A stretch of DNA of 43,432 nt from Clostridiales bacterium (lineage in GTDB: Bacteria > Bacillota > Clostridia > Oscillospirales > Oscillospiraceae), in the NCBI GenBank assembly GCA_014799565.1, contig JAAVHT010000014.1, positions 2,642-46,073 on the forward strand, read 5' to 3'. Under the pieces are notes generated by a model. The model was not told the origin of the DNA. It worked only from the letters and a program-made list of their open reading frames with translations, and searched no databases. Shown one piece after another: positions 13,652 to 21,692 of this stretch. Made by a program: the position numbers and the translations under genes. How positions within the stretch are numbered: position 1 is the first letter of the stretch; each line of letters starts with the position of its first letter.

Positions 13652-14766
13652 GCATACATAAACAAATCACATTTAATCATGCCGTTATAGAGCTTTCGCT
13701 TTTTGTCTGCGGGACGGCCAAAGGTTCGTTCAAATTCGGTGTGGGAGGACAGCACGTCCACCTCCCAACCCTTTGGCAGCTTCAGCGCCGCTTTGCCGAA
13801 GGCCCGGTACAGCTCCTCCGCCTCTTTTTTTTCCAGCAGACGCTCCCCATAGGGTGGGTTGGTCACCACCCTCCCCTTTGGCTCATCCCGGTGGAATTTC
13901 GCCGCGTCCGCCACCTCGAACCGCACCGTGTCCTCCACCCCGGCAAGCTCGGCGTTGTGCCGAGACAGCTCCACGGCGGCGGAGTCGATGTCCCCGCCCC
14001 AGATGTCATAGGTGCCGTGGAACTCGTGATCCATAGCCTCGTCCGCCGCGTCCATCCAAAGCTTGGAGGACAGCCACCGCCACTTCTGGGCGGCAAAAGA
14101 GCGATTTAAGCCCGGTGCCCGGTTTTTGGCGATGAGCGCCGCCTCGATGGGAATGGTGCCCGAGCCGCAGAAGGGGTCGCAGAAGGGATCTCGCCCCTTG
14201 TACCTGGACAGGGACACCAGCGCCGCCGCCAAAGTCTCCCGCAGGGGTGCGCCCATGTTTTGGGCCCGGTAGCCCCGCTTGTACAGGCTGTCGCCGGAGG
14301 TGTCCAACATTAAAGTGACTTGATCCTTCAAAATAGAAAACTGCACCTGGTACAAAGCCCCGGTCTCGGGCAGCTCCGACAAACCATACACCGACCCCAA
14401 CCTTTTGCACAGCGCCTTTTTCAGGATGGACTGGCAGGCGGGCACCGAGTGAAGCTGGGAACTGATGGTGTAGCCCTTCACCGGGAAGCGGCCCTCCCGG
14501 GGGATGTAGTCCTCCCAGGGCAGGGCGGCACAGCCCTGGAACAGTTCCTCGAAGGAGCGGGCCTGGAAAGAGCCAAGGCACAACAGCAGGCGGGCCCCGG
14601 TGCGCAGATTTAAATTGATCCGGGGGATGTCCGCGGGGGCGCCCTGGCACAGCACCCGGCCGTTTTCCGCCTTCACCTGAGACAGCCCCAGTTTTTTCAG
14701 CTCGTAGGCCACCGTGGATTCAACCCCCATCAGGGCGGGTATGACAAACTGTAAGGTTTCTCCCAT
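13630..14766 (-). CDS. THUMP-domain class I SAM RNA methyltransferase (RlmL/YpsC-like)
   Basis: Probably methylates a guanine N2 in 23S rRNA, as RlmL and its Bacillota relatives do. The 378-residue protein has a THUMP RNA-binding domain in the first ~165 residues, then a Rossmann-type methyltransferase with DPFCGSGTIPIEAALIA (SAM-binding loop) and the catalytic NPPYGERL motif typical of N-methylation of exocyclic amines. It starts at ATG 14766 without an obvious strong ribosome binding site. Target position is inferred from the family only. Confidence 0.9.
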   Translation of the reverse strand: MGETLQFVIPALMGVESTVAYELKKLGLSQVKAENGRVLCQGAPADIPRINLNLRTGARLLLCLGSFQARSFEELFQGCAALPWEDYIPREGRFPVKGYTISSQLHSVPACQSILKKALCKRLGSVYGLSELPETGALYQVQFSILKDQVTLMLDTSGDSLYKRGYRAQNMGAPLRETLAAALVSLSRYKGRDPFCDPFCGSGTIPIEAALIAKNRAPGLNRSFAAQKWRWLSSKLWMDAADEAMDHEFHGTYDIWGGDIDSAAVELSRHNAELAGVEDTVRFEVADAAKFHRDEPKGRVVTNPPYGERLLEKKEAEELYRAFGKAALKLPKGWEVDVLSSHTEFERTFGRPADKKRKLYNGMIKCDLFMYARSAEPS

Positions 14767-14779
14767 AAAAAGCTCCGTT

Positions 14780-14894
14780 CAAAAAATTTTGCTTAAACCC
14801 CTTGACTTTGCACCTAGTTCCTGGTACTCCCGCCCGCCGGGCGGGAGTAGCGCAAGAAAAGTTTTTTGAAAACCCCCTTGACTTTATACCTGGT
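14780..14894 (+). repeat. Tandem promoter-like repeat around a hairpin
   Basis: Two 39-base units (14780-14818 and 14856-14894) agree at 28 positions, with shared core CCCCTTGACTTTnnACCTnGT. Between them is a hairpin with arms TACTCCCGCCC and GGGCGGGAGTA. Each unit holds TTGACT (14802-14807, 14878-14883). The second has a weak TAGTAT at 19 bases, and a TATAAT lies at 14946-14951. The 296-base spacer 14767-15062 otherwise holds only promoter candidates for nfeD, including TGGTACACT at 15024-15032. Confidence 0.45.
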
Positions 14895-15062
14895 GAAAGG
14901 TGTAGTATTCTGTCATGGGCAGGGGAAATATTTTACAAAGCCTAGTATAATGTAAAATGGAAGCGCTGGCAACAATAATATGAAAATATATGCGAAAAAC
15001 TTCTTCCCCCTGGCCCCTGTTTGTGGTACACTGGAAGAGCACTGAGAAAGGAGTTGTGGAGT

Positions 15063-15551
15063 ATGCCGTTCAATTTAGATGCGGAATCCATTCAGAAGAT
15101 CGTCTGGCTGGCGCTGCTGCTGCTCTTCGCGGTCAGCGAGGCCGTCACCGTGGGGCTGACCTCCATCTGGTTTGCGGCCGGAGCCCTGATCGCGCTCATC
15201 GCCGCGTTGCTGGGCGGGCCGCTGTGGATCCAGATCACCCTGTTTTTGGCGGTGAGCCTGCTTTGTCTGGCCGCCGTTCGGCCCCTGGCCAAGCGGCACC
15301 TGAATGACCGGGTGGAGCCCACCAACGCCGACCGTGTCATTGGCGCGGAGGCCCAGGTCACCGAGGACATTGACAACATCCACGGCAAGGGGGCGGTCAT
15401 CATCCGGGGCATGACCTGGTCCGCCCGGAGCGAGAATGACAGCATCATCGCCGCCGGTACCCGGGTGCGGGTGCTGCGCATCGAGGGGGTCAAGGTGTTC
15501 GTGGAGCCCATTTCCGCCCCTGTTTCCGCGGGCGAGCCCAAGAGTTGGTAA
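15063..15551 (+). CDS. NfeD-like membrane protein with OB-fold domain
   Basis: A 162-residue short-form NfeD protein. Two or three membrane helices in the first ~75 residues are followed by a soluble OB-fold domain (about 90-150) with the family pattern RVIGAEAQVTEDI...GKGAVIIRGMTWSARSE. Such proteins partner SPFH/stomatin proteins in membrane-domain organisation. The ATG at 15063 follows AAAGGAG. The next gene, 38 bases on, is the expected SPFH partner, so they form the conserved nfeD-stomatin operon. Confidence 0.88.
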   Translation: MPFNLDAESIQKIVWLALLLLFAVSEAVTVGLTSIWFAAGALIALIAALLGGPLWIQITLFLAVSLLCLAAVRPLAKRHLNDRVEPTNADRVIGAEAQVTEDIDNIHGKGAVIIRGMTWSARSENDSIIAAGTRVRVLRIEGVKVFVEPISAPVSAGEPKSW

Positions 15552-15589
15552 CCAAAGGCATTATTTTATATATTTTAGGAGGTAATCAA

Positions 15590-16585
15590 ATGAAAACATT
15601 TGCACTGGCCGGAGCTGTCGCCATAGGGGATATCGTGGGCCCCATCATCGTCCTGCTCGTCATCATCATCCTGCTGGGCATCCTGGCCTCCAACGTGAAG
15701 GTGGTTCAGCAGTCCAAGGCCGTGGTCATTGAGCGGCTGGGCGCGTTCCGTACCGTGTGGGGTGTGGGCCTGCACCTGAAGGTGCCCTTCATTGAGCGCG
15801 TGGCCAAGACCGTGTCCCTGAAGGAGCAGGTGGTGGACTTCGATCCCCAGCCCGTTATCACCAAGGACAACGTCACCATGCAGATCGACACCGTTCTGTA
15901 CTTCCAGATCACCGACCCCAAGCTGTATACCTACGGCGTGGAGCACCCCATGAGCGCCATTGAGAACCTGACCGCCACCACCCTGCGTAATATCATCGGC
16001 GATCTGGAGCTGGATCAGTCCCTGACCAGCCGCGACCACATCAACACCCAGATGCGGGCCATCCTGGACGAGGCCACCGATCCCTGGGGCATCAAGGTCA
16101 ACCGCGTGGAGCTGAAGAACATCATGCCGCCCCGTGACATTCAGGAGTCCATGGAAAAGCAGATGCGCGCCGAGCGTGAGCGTCGCGAAGCCATCCTCCA
16201 GGCCGAGGGCCAGAAGCAGTCCCAGATCCTGGTGGCCGAGGGCGAGAAGCAGTCCGCCATCCTGCGGGCCGACGCCGCCAAGCAGGCCAAAATCATGGAG
16301 GCCGAGGCCGAAAAGACCGCAAAGATCCTGGCCGCTGAGGCCGAGTCTGAGGCCATCTTGAAGGTGCAGCAGGCCACCGCCGACGCCATCCGGCTCATCA
16401 ATGAGGCCGCTCCCGGCGAAGGCGTGCTGAAGATCAAGGCGCTGGAGGCCTTCCAGAAGGCCGCCGATGGTCGGGCCACCAAGATCATCATCCCCAGTGA
16501 GCTGCAAGGGCTGGCCGGCCTGTGCGCCAGCGCCAAGAGCGTGTTCGACACCGTGGAGCCCAATCAGCCCAAGTCCGGGAAATAA
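15590..16585 (+). CDS. SPFH/stomatin-family membrane scaffold protein (QmcA-like)
   Basis: A 331-residue SPFH protein anchored by one N-terminal helix (about 14-35). The SPFH/band-7 domain covers about 36-200 (VQQSKAVVIERLGAFRTV...VPFIERV...VDFDPQPVITKDNV). An Ala/Glu/Lys-rich coiled coil follows (about 205-290) with repeated EAEK/AEGEKQS units, then a C-terminal oligomerisation segment. It likely forms membrane-bound oligomeric cages or microdomains with NfeD. AGGAGGTAATCAA precedes the ATG at 15590. It is co-directional with nfeD and with a zinc-ribbon gene 7 bases downstream. Confidence 0.92.
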   Translation: MKTFALAGAVAIGDIVGPIIVLLVIIILLGILASNVKVVQQSKAVVIERLGAFRTVWGVGLHLKVPFIERVAKTVSLKEQVVDFDPQPVITKDNVTMQIDTVLYFQITDPKLYTYGVEHPMSAIENLTATTLRNIIGDLELDQSLTSRDHINTQMRAILDEATDPWGIKVNRVELKNIMPPRDIQESMEKQMRAERERREAILQAEGQKQSQILVAEGEKQSAILRADAAKQAKIMEAEAEKTAKILAAEAESEAILKVQQATADAIRLINEAAPGEGVLKIKALEAFQKAADGRATKIIIPSELQGLAGLCASAKSVFDTVEPNQPKSGK

Positions 16586-16592
16586 GAAAGCC

Positions 16593-16814
16593 ATGGAGTG
16601 CCCGTACTGTCATGGCGAGTTGGAGCCGGGAACTCATATCTCGGGCCACGGCTCCTATTGGCTCCCCAAAGGAATGCGCTGGGGGTTGACTTTAACCAAT
16701 CGCAAAATCAAGGAGAAGGGTGGTTTTATTGTGGGACAGCCCAAGACTTGGTATGAGGCTGAGGCTTGGTACTGCCAGACCTGCAACCGCCTGACCATCT
16801 TCAACGCGAAGTAA
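16593..16814 (+). CDS. Small zinc-ribbon protein (DUF6487-like)
   Basis: A 73-residue protein with CPYC near the start and CQTC near the end, an evident four-cysteine zinc ribbon, and aromatic/GxY segments between (GSYWLPKGMRWG). The pattern fits small Bacillota proteins annotated as DUF6487; that assignment is from memory of the motif. The ATG is 7 bases after the SPFH stop, with only a weak AAGAAAG site, so translation may depend on coupling. Its function is unknown. A terminator follows. Confidence 0.75.
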   Translation: MECPYCHGELEPGTHISGHGSYWLPKGMRWGLTLTNRKIKEKGGFIVGQPKTWYEAEAWYCQTCNRLTIFNAK

Positions 16815-16853
16815 CCAAAAGGAGCGGCCCCCACGGGGGGCCGCTCCTTTTTG
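16815..16853. terminator. Terminator shared by the zinc-ribbon gene and PTS EIIA
   Basis: AAAAGGAGCGGCCCCC pairs with GGGGGCCGCTCCTTTTT around a 3-4-base loop. It is symmetric, so it can stop transcripts from both convergent sides. Confidence 0.92.
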
Positions 16854-16865
16854 CACTGTTTGCGG

Positions 16866-17387
16866 TTACTTGCTGACCTTCAGCACGTCGTCCCCCACCT
16901 GGACGGGGCCGGTCTTGACCGGTTCCACCCCGGCGAAGTCGTCGGAGTTGGTGACGGCGATGATGATGGTGGTGGGGTGGCCCGCCGCTTTGACGGTCTC
17001 CAGATCCATGGTGAGCAGGGGGTCGCCCTTCTTTACCTGCTGGCCTTCCTTCACCAGCATGGTGAAGCCCTGGCCCTTCATGTCCACGGTGTCCACGCCG
17101 CAGTGGACCAGCAGTTCCATGCCTTCGCACTCCATGCCCACGGCGTGGAGGCTGTCGGGCACCTGGCTGACGGCGCCGTCCACCGGGGAGTAGACCTTGC
17201 CGTCCTCCGGCTCAATGCCGCAGCAGATGCCCACAAAGCCCTGGCTGAAGGCGGCGTCAGGAATGTCCGCCATGGGGATGGCGTTTCCCTTGGCTACCGC
17301 GCCTACCAGCAGTTCAGCGCCGGCCTTGGGCGCGGGGGCGGGCTCCTCGCCCAGCAGACCCTTTTTCAGCTTGTCAAAAAATCCCAT
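16866..17387 (-). CDS. PTS glucose-type EIIA component
   Basis: A 173-residue EIIA-Glc family protein that passes phosphate from HPr to the EIIB domain. After a short basic lead (MGFFDKLKKG) the beta-sandwich shows DGKVYSPVDGAVS, His81 (LHAVGMEC) and the phosphorylated His95 (LLVHCGVDTV), both expected in active EIIA. The ATG at 17387 follows AAGGAAG. It lies 108 bases downstream of the EIICB gene with an intervening terminator, so the pair is probably one system with reduced EIIA transcription. Confidence 0.93.
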   Translation of the reverse strand: MGFFDKLKKGLLGEEPAPAPKAGAELLVGAVAKGNAIPMADIPDAAFSQGFVGICCGIEPEDGKVYSPVDGAVSQVPDSLHAVGMECEGMELLVHCGVDTVDMKGQGFTMLVKEGQQVKKGDPLLTMDLETVKAAGHPTTIIIAVTNSDDFAGVEPVKTGPVQVGDDVLKVSK

Positions 17388-17403
17388 AATAATTCTTCCT
17401 TTC

Positions 17404-17443
17404 CAAAAAAGTACCGTGAGCGGGCTTACAAGCCCGCCCACGG
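17404..17443 (-). terminator. Internal terminator between PTS EIICB and EIIA
   Basis: On the minus strand CCGTGGGCGGGCTT pairs with AAGCCCGCTCACGG over 14 positions around a 2-base gap, followed by TACTTTTTT. It lies inside what would otherwise be a two-gene operon. Confidence 0.8.
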
Positions 17444-17495
17444 CAGAGTTAACTCACAAGAGGAACCAGCTCCTGTACTGTCGACCACAGAGGTC

Positions 17496-19004
17496 TTACA
17501 GCATCTTCTTCAGCTCGTCGTACACGAACTGAACCTTCGGGCCAATGATGACCTGGCAGGCGTTCTTGCTGGGACGGATGACACCAGCCGCGCCGGCGGC
17601 CTTGACGGCCTTCTCGTTGATGGCGGTGTAATCCTTGATTTCGAAGCGCAGACGGGTGGTGCAGTAGTCCACGCTGGACACGTTGCCCTTGCCGCCCACG
17701 GCAGCCAGCACGCCGCTGGCGATGGCGGTGAAGTCGTTGTTGGCCAGGGTGATCTTGGTCTCCTCGGCCTCAGCATCCTCGTCCTCGTTGCCCGGGGTCT
17801 TCAGGTTGAACTTCTTGATGGCGAAGTAGAACACCAGATAGAAGACCACGAACGCCGCGATGCCCAAGGGGATGATCAGCCAGGTTTTGGCGTGGGCGGG
17901 CAGGGAGGCGGAGAACAGCAGGTCGGTGGCGCCGGCGGAGAAGCAGAAGCCGGCACGGAAGCCCAGAGCTACGGTGATCATGGCGAAGATGGCGTACAGC
18001 AGGGCGTAGGCCACGTACAGCGGGAAGGCCAGGAACATGAACGCGAACTCGAAGGGCTCGGTGACGCCGCAGACGAACGCGCAGATGGCGGCGGAGCTGA
18101 CGATGCCGATGGCGACCTTCTTATTCTTGGCGGCGCGGATCATGGCGACGGCGGCGCCCGCCACGCCGAACATCATGCAGGGGAAGAAGCCGGACATATA
18201 CTGGCCGACGGACCAAGAGATCTCGGTGCCCATCAGTTCCTTGGTGATGACGCCGCTCTGGCCGCTCCAGTAGGCGGACAGATCGCCCAGACCGATGGTG
18301 TCAAACCAGAACACGTTGTTCACCGCGTGGTGCAGGCCGGTGGGGATGAGCAGGCGGTTCAGGAAGGTGTAGAGACCGACGCCCACAACGTCCAGCTTGG
18401 CGATGAAGGAGCCGATGGTGACCAGAACGCTGAAGATCACAGGCCACGCGAACAGGAGCACCGCGGAGACGACGATGGACACCACGCCGGTGACGATGGC
18501 CACGCAGCGCTTGCCGGAGAAGAAGGACAGCCAGTTGGGCAGCTGGGTGCTCTTGAACTTGTTGTAGCACCAGGAGCCGATGACACCGGCCAGAATGCCG
18601 ATGAAGGGGTTGGCGATCTTGCTGTAAGCCACGGACCAGGTCTCGTTAGCGGCCAGACCAGGAGCATAGCTGCCGGCGGCGCTTACCAGGCTGGTCATCA
18701 TGAGCCAGGAGACCAGAGCTGCCAAGCCGCCGGTGCCGTCGCTGTCCTGAGAAAGGCCGACGCCCACGCCGATGGCGAACAGGATGGCCATGTTGTCGAT
18801 GATGGCGTTGCCGGCCGTGATCAGGAAGTAGCCCACGGAGTAGGCCGCGCCGGAAGTGGCATAGCCCAGGTTAGTGGCCCATTCAGTGCCCATCATGAAG
18901 GCAGGGCACAGCAGGTAGCCGATGCCCATCAGGATACCGCAGATGGGGAGCACCGCCACCGGCAGCATCAGGGCCTTACCGAGCTTTTGCAAATGCTTAT
19001 ACAT
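17496..19004 (-). CDS. PTS EIICB permease, glucose/N-acetylglucosamine type
   Basis: A 502-residue permease-kinase that imports and phosphorylates a hexose or GlcNAc. The EIIC part (about 1-395) has around ten membrane segments, FLNRLLIPTGLHHAVNNVFWF and the substrate-site motif GVTEPFEFAFMFLA. A Glu/Asp-rich linker (about 403-420) leads to EIIB with the phosphocysteine in DYCTTRLRF (Cys448). No EIIA is fused; the separate EIIA gene is next. NHHA/TEPFEF features fit the glucose-GlcNAc superfamily; the exact sugar is unresolved. AGGGAGGAATTGAG precedes the ATG. Confidence 0.92.
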   Translation of the reverse strand: MYKHLQKLGKALMLPVAVLPICGILMGIGYLLCPAFMMGTEWATNLGYATSGAAYSVGYFLITAGNAIIDNMAILFAIGVGVGLSQDSDGTGGLAALVSWLMMTSLVSAAGSYAPGLAANETWSVAYSKIANPFIGILAGVIGSWCYNKFKSTQLPNWLSFFSGKRCVAIVTGVVSIVVSAVLLFAWPVIFSVLVTIGSFIAKLDVVGVGLYTFLNRLLIPTGLHHAVNNVFWFDTIGLGDLSAYWSGQSGVITKELMGTEISWSVGQYMSGFFPCMMFGVAGAAVAMIRAAKNKKVAIGIVSSAAICAFVCGVTEPFEFAFMFLAFPLYVAYALLYAIFAMITVALGFRAGFCFSAGATDLLFSASLPAHAKTWLIIPLGIAAFVVFYLVFYFAIKKFNLKTPGNEDEDAEAEETKITLANNDFTAIASGVLAAVGGKGNVSSVDYCTTRLRFEIKDYTAINEKAVKAAGAAGVIRPSKNACQVIIGPKVQFVYDELKKML

Positions 19005-19042
19005 AACTCAATTCCTCCCTCTTGAAGATTGGGGTTAATAGA

Positions 19043-19117
19043 GGGCTCGATCCCCGCTGGTTCCGAGGATCGAACCCTTGTTAACAGTATGTTAACACAG
19101 TTTCTGGGAATTGAAAA
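19043..19117 (-). promoter_or_regulatory. Promoter and leader hairpin of the PTS unit
   Basis: On the minus strand TTTTCA (19112-19117), a 17-base spacer and TAACAT (19089-19094) preceded by TGT. The leader then forms an 11-base-pair hairpin (GGGTTCGATCC at 19067-19077 with GGATCGAGCCC at 19043-19053) followed by a weak U tract, possibly an attenuator of the GlcT kind, though no clear antiterminator site is seen. AAAACGCTTTT overlaps the -35 and is only loosely cre-like. The rest of the 319-base gap 19005-19323 is AT-rich and holds nothing else I can support. Confidence 0.4.
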
Positions 19118-19323
19118 GCGTTTTGGCAAAAATATTTAAAAATCTCAAGTACTGCCAAAATTCTTTTAAAAATCCTGTGCATATTAACCAAAAATGGTAG
19201 CGCGGTTTTATCAAAAATGGGGAGAGATAGCTGACCGGATGCGCTGGGCCGAGGATGCGTTTCAGCATGATGAATTCTCTTTTTTATGGTCTGCTACTCC
19301 ATTCTGCCCCCATTTGGGCGGCC

Positions 19324-20163
19324 TTATTCTTTTATCATATGCACGTTGACATGGGGATAGGTCATCTCCACGCCCGCCTTGTCAAAGGCGGACTTCATGC
19401 CGTCCATCAGATCGAAGTACACCGTCCAATAGTCGGCATTGGCAGTCCACACCCGCATGACGTACCCGATGGCGTTGTCGCCGTAGCTGTCCACGTGGAC
19501 GGCGGGCTCCGGCTCGGCCAGCGCCAGGGGGTGATCCGCCGCCATCACTTTCAGCAGGGCAATGACCTGATCGGTGGGCGCGTCGTAGCTGGCGGACACC
19601 TTCAGCTCCACCCGGCGGGTGGGCTGGGCGGAGTAGTTGGTGATGTTGGCGGAAACGATGGTGCTGTTGGGCAGCTGCACCAGCTTGTTGTCTGGGGTGG
19701 TGAGCTTGGTGTAGAACATCCCGATTTCCGTCACCGTGCCGGAGCAGCCCCCGGCGTCCACGAAATCCCCCAGCTTGAAGGGATGGGAGGCCAGCAGCTG
19801 CATCCCGCCCGCCATATTGGAGAGGAAGTTTTGCAGCGCCAGGGAGAAGGCGAGGCCCACCACGGACAGCACCGCCACCAGAGAGGTGACCTCAATGTCC
19901 AGGCAGCCCAGCACGATGATGATCGTGATGAACCAAAGCACGCCTTTCAGCAGGTTGCGCAGCAGAGCTTGGAGGGGCGTGTCCAGCTTGGAGCGGCCCA
20001 GTGCCCGGGCCATCACTTTGGTGAGGATCTTGGTGACCACCAGGCAGACCACCGCCGCGATGACCGCGCCGAATATCTTGTTGGCGGTGAGCTTGCTGAT
20101 ATTCTCCCACAGCCCTTCTGCGGCCTCTTCCGGCAGCACGCCGGTGAGTATAATGGACGGCAT
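19324..20163 (-). CDS. mscS: Small-conductance mechanosensitive channel MscS
   Basis: A homoheptameric channel that opens under membrane tension to release solutes during hypo-osmotic shock. The 279-residue protein has three N-terminal helices (about 28-50, 70-90, 92-125). The third is the pore helix, with the Gly/Ala-rich pattern VGLAFSLALQNFLSNMAGGMQLL. Next come the beta domain (FKLGDFVDAGGCSGTVTEIGMFYTKLTTPDNKLVQLPNS) and the alpha/beta vestibule. AGGTGG precedes the ATG. It is 28 bases downstream of mtaB on the same strand and likely shares its transcript. Confidence 0.94.
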   Translation of the reverse strand: MPSIILTGVLPEEAAEGLWENISKLTANKIFGAVIAAVVCLVVTKILTKVMARALGRSKLDTPLQALLRNLLKGVLWFITIIIVLGCLDIEVTSLVAVLSVVGLAFSLALQNFLSNMAGGMQLLASHPFKLGDFVDAGGCSGTVTEIGMFYTKLTTPDNKLVQLPNSTIVSANITNYSAQPTRRVELKVSASYDAPTDQVIALLKVMAADHPLALAEPEPAVHVDSYGDNAIGYVMRVWTANADYWTVYFDLMDGMKSAFDKAGVEMTYPHVNVHMIKE

Positions 20164-20191
20164 GGAGCCACCTCCGTTTCAATCTCTTATG

Positions 20192-21517
20192 TTACCGCAA
20201 TCCGGCGTGGGGCGAAAGGGCCGCCCCTTCTGTCAGAACGCCGATCAGAGCGTCTCCCTCCACGCCGGTGATTTTCACATCCGCCAGCGCGTTGTGAAGG
20301 GATTCTCCTTGCGCCCGCACCAGGGCATAATTGGGAGCATGGCCTTGCCACAGACCGTCCCGCTCCTCCTCAAACAGCACCGGGAGGGTGCAGTCCACCT
20401 GGCCGTTCAGCCATTGGGCCTCCAGCTCGCCCGCCAGATCGATGGCCCGACGGGCCCGGGCCTCCTTCTCTTCCCTGGGCACCTGATCCGGCATGGTGCC
20501 GGCGGGAGTGCCGGGGCGGCGGGAGTAGGGGAATATGTGCATGGCGGTGAAGGCGCACCGCTGGATGAATTCCAGCGTCTGGGTGAACTCCTCCTCTGTC
20601 TCTGCCGGAAAGCCGGTAATGAGGTCGGTGGTGATCCCGGGATTGGGGAAGTATTCCCTCAGTAATCTGACACTCTCATAATACCGAGCGGTATCATATT
20701 TTCGGTTCATTCGGGCCAGGGTCGCGTCGCATCCGGACTGAAGAGACAGATGGAAATGGGGGCACAGGTTGGGCAGGGCGGCGGCGCGGCGGCAGAATTC
20801 CTCTGTCACAGTTCTGGGTTCTAAAGAGCCCAGGCGTACCCGCAGCCCGGGGGCGGCCCCGCACACCGCCTCAATCAGGTCAATAAGCCCCTGGCCGTTT
20901 TTGAGGTCGTGTCCCCAGGAGGATATCTCAATGCCGGTGAGCACCACCTCCCGGTAGCCTTCTCGGGCCAGGGCGCGGGCCTGTTCCGCCGCTTCCTCCA
21001 GGGGCAGGGAGCGCACCGGCCCCCGGGCATAGGGGATAATGCAGTAGGAGCAGAAGTTGACGCAGCCGTCCTCCACCTTCAGCATGGCCCGGGTGCGGCC
21101 TGCCGCGCCCCCAGCGGGGAGGCGCTCGAAGTCCCTGCGTGCCAGGGCGCTGTCAACGGTAATCACTTGCTCCCGCTTAGCTTGAAGCAGCTCCTCCAGC
21201 TTGTCCAGAAAGTTCATCCGCCCCGCCGAGCCGGACACCAGATCCACTCCCAGGGCCGCCACCGCCTCCGGGTCGGTCTGGGTGTAGCAGCCACACGCCG
21301 CCACAATGGCGTCCGGGGCGCTTTTTCGGGCACGGCGGATGATGTTGCGGCACTTCTTGTCGCTGACGGCGGTGACGGTGCAGGTGTTGATGATGTAGGC
21401 GTCCGCCGGGCCGTCGAAGTCCGCCAGGGTGTGGCCTCGGCGGAGCAGCTCCCGCTCCATGGCCTGGGTCTCGTACTGGTTCACCTTGCAGCCCAGGGTG
21501 TAGATGGCGATGTCCAC
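20192..21517 (-). CDS. mtaB: tRNA t6A37 methylthiotransferase MtaB
   Basis: MtaB converts t6A37 to ms2t6A37 in tRNA-Lys using two [4Fe-4S] clusters. The 441-residue protein has the N-terminal UPF0004 domain with Cys10, Cys46 and Cys77, the radical SAM triad CVNFCSYC (Cys152, 156, 159) followed by IIPYARGPVRS, and a C-terminal TRAM-like domain. The GTG at 21517 is preferred because AAGGAGG lies 8 bases upstream and the protein then begins DIAIYTLGCKVNQYE as in relatives. It acts downstream of the t6A made through TsaE/TsaB, also encoded in this window. Confidence 0.95.
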   Translation of the reverse strand: MDIAIYTLGCKVNQYETQAMERELLRRGHTLADFDGPADAYIINTCTVTAVSDKKCRNIIRRARKSAPDAIVAACGCYTQTDPEAVAALGVDLVSGSAGRMNFLDKLEELLQAKREQVITVDSALARRDFERLPAGGAAGRTRAMLKVEDGCVNFCSYCIIPYARGPVRSLPLEEAAEQARALAREGYREVVLTGIEISSWGHDLKNGQGLIDLIEAVCGAAPGLRVRLGSLEPRTVTEEFCRRAAALPNLCPHFHLSLQSGCDATLARMNRKYDTARYYESVRLLREYFPNPGITTDLITGFPAETEEEFTQTLEFIQRCAFTAMHIFPYSRRPGTPAGTMPDQVPREEKEARARRAIDLAGELEAQWLNGQVDCTLPVLFEEERDGLWQGHAPNYALVRAQGESLHNALADVKITGVEGDALIGVLTEGAALSPHAGLR

Positions 21518-21550
21518 GGCGGGCCCCTCCTTAATCAATGAGTTCCCGCC

Positions 21551-21579
21551 ATTATACCACTTCACGGGTGGAAAGGCAA
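21551..21579 (-). promoter_or_regulatory. Promoter of mtaB-mscS
   Basis: On the minus strand TTGCCT (21574-21579), 17 bases and a perfect TATAAT (21551-21556) preceded by TGG. It diverges from the yfbR promoter about 50 bases away. Confidence 0.85.
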
Positions 21580-21631
21580 CCGCCATCTGGCCCCGCGGTT
21601 GCCCTCCCGAGAAATCCTCTGTGATTTTTGC

Positions 21632-21660
21632 TGTACATTTTCCTTCCGCCGTGGTAGAAT
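21632..21660 (+). promoter_or_regulatory. Promoter of yfbR
   Basis: TGTACA (21632-21637), a 17-base spacer and TAGAAT (21655-21660) preceded by TGG. Confidence 0.65.
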
Positions 21661-21692
21661 ACCGGGGCAGATATAGAAAGGCGGCCCCGCAT

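Noticed and set aside
14825-14849. Terminator in the spacer upstream of nfeD
   Set aside because: The TACTCCCGCCC hairpin is strong but has no adjoining T-run and no gene ends just before it on the plus strand.
16851-19025. 724-codon frame antisense to the PTS genes
   Set aside because: It is the mirror of two clearly recognised PTS genes and has no ribosome binding site or recognisable domain.
19043-19077. GGGTTCGATCC resembling a tRNA T-arm
   Set aside because: No acceptor, D or anticodon arms can be drawn around it; it is better explained as one arm of the PTS leader hairpin.
19108-19125. CcpA cre site overlapping the PTS promoter
   Set aside because: The core AAAACGCTTTT is symmetric, but the flanking TG/CA positions do not match the cre consensus spacing.
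19205-19260. Possible 20-codon ORF on the minus strand between mscS and the PTS genes
   Set aside because: Weak ribosome binding site, no family resemblance, and it lies in an AT-rich untranscribed-looking spacer.
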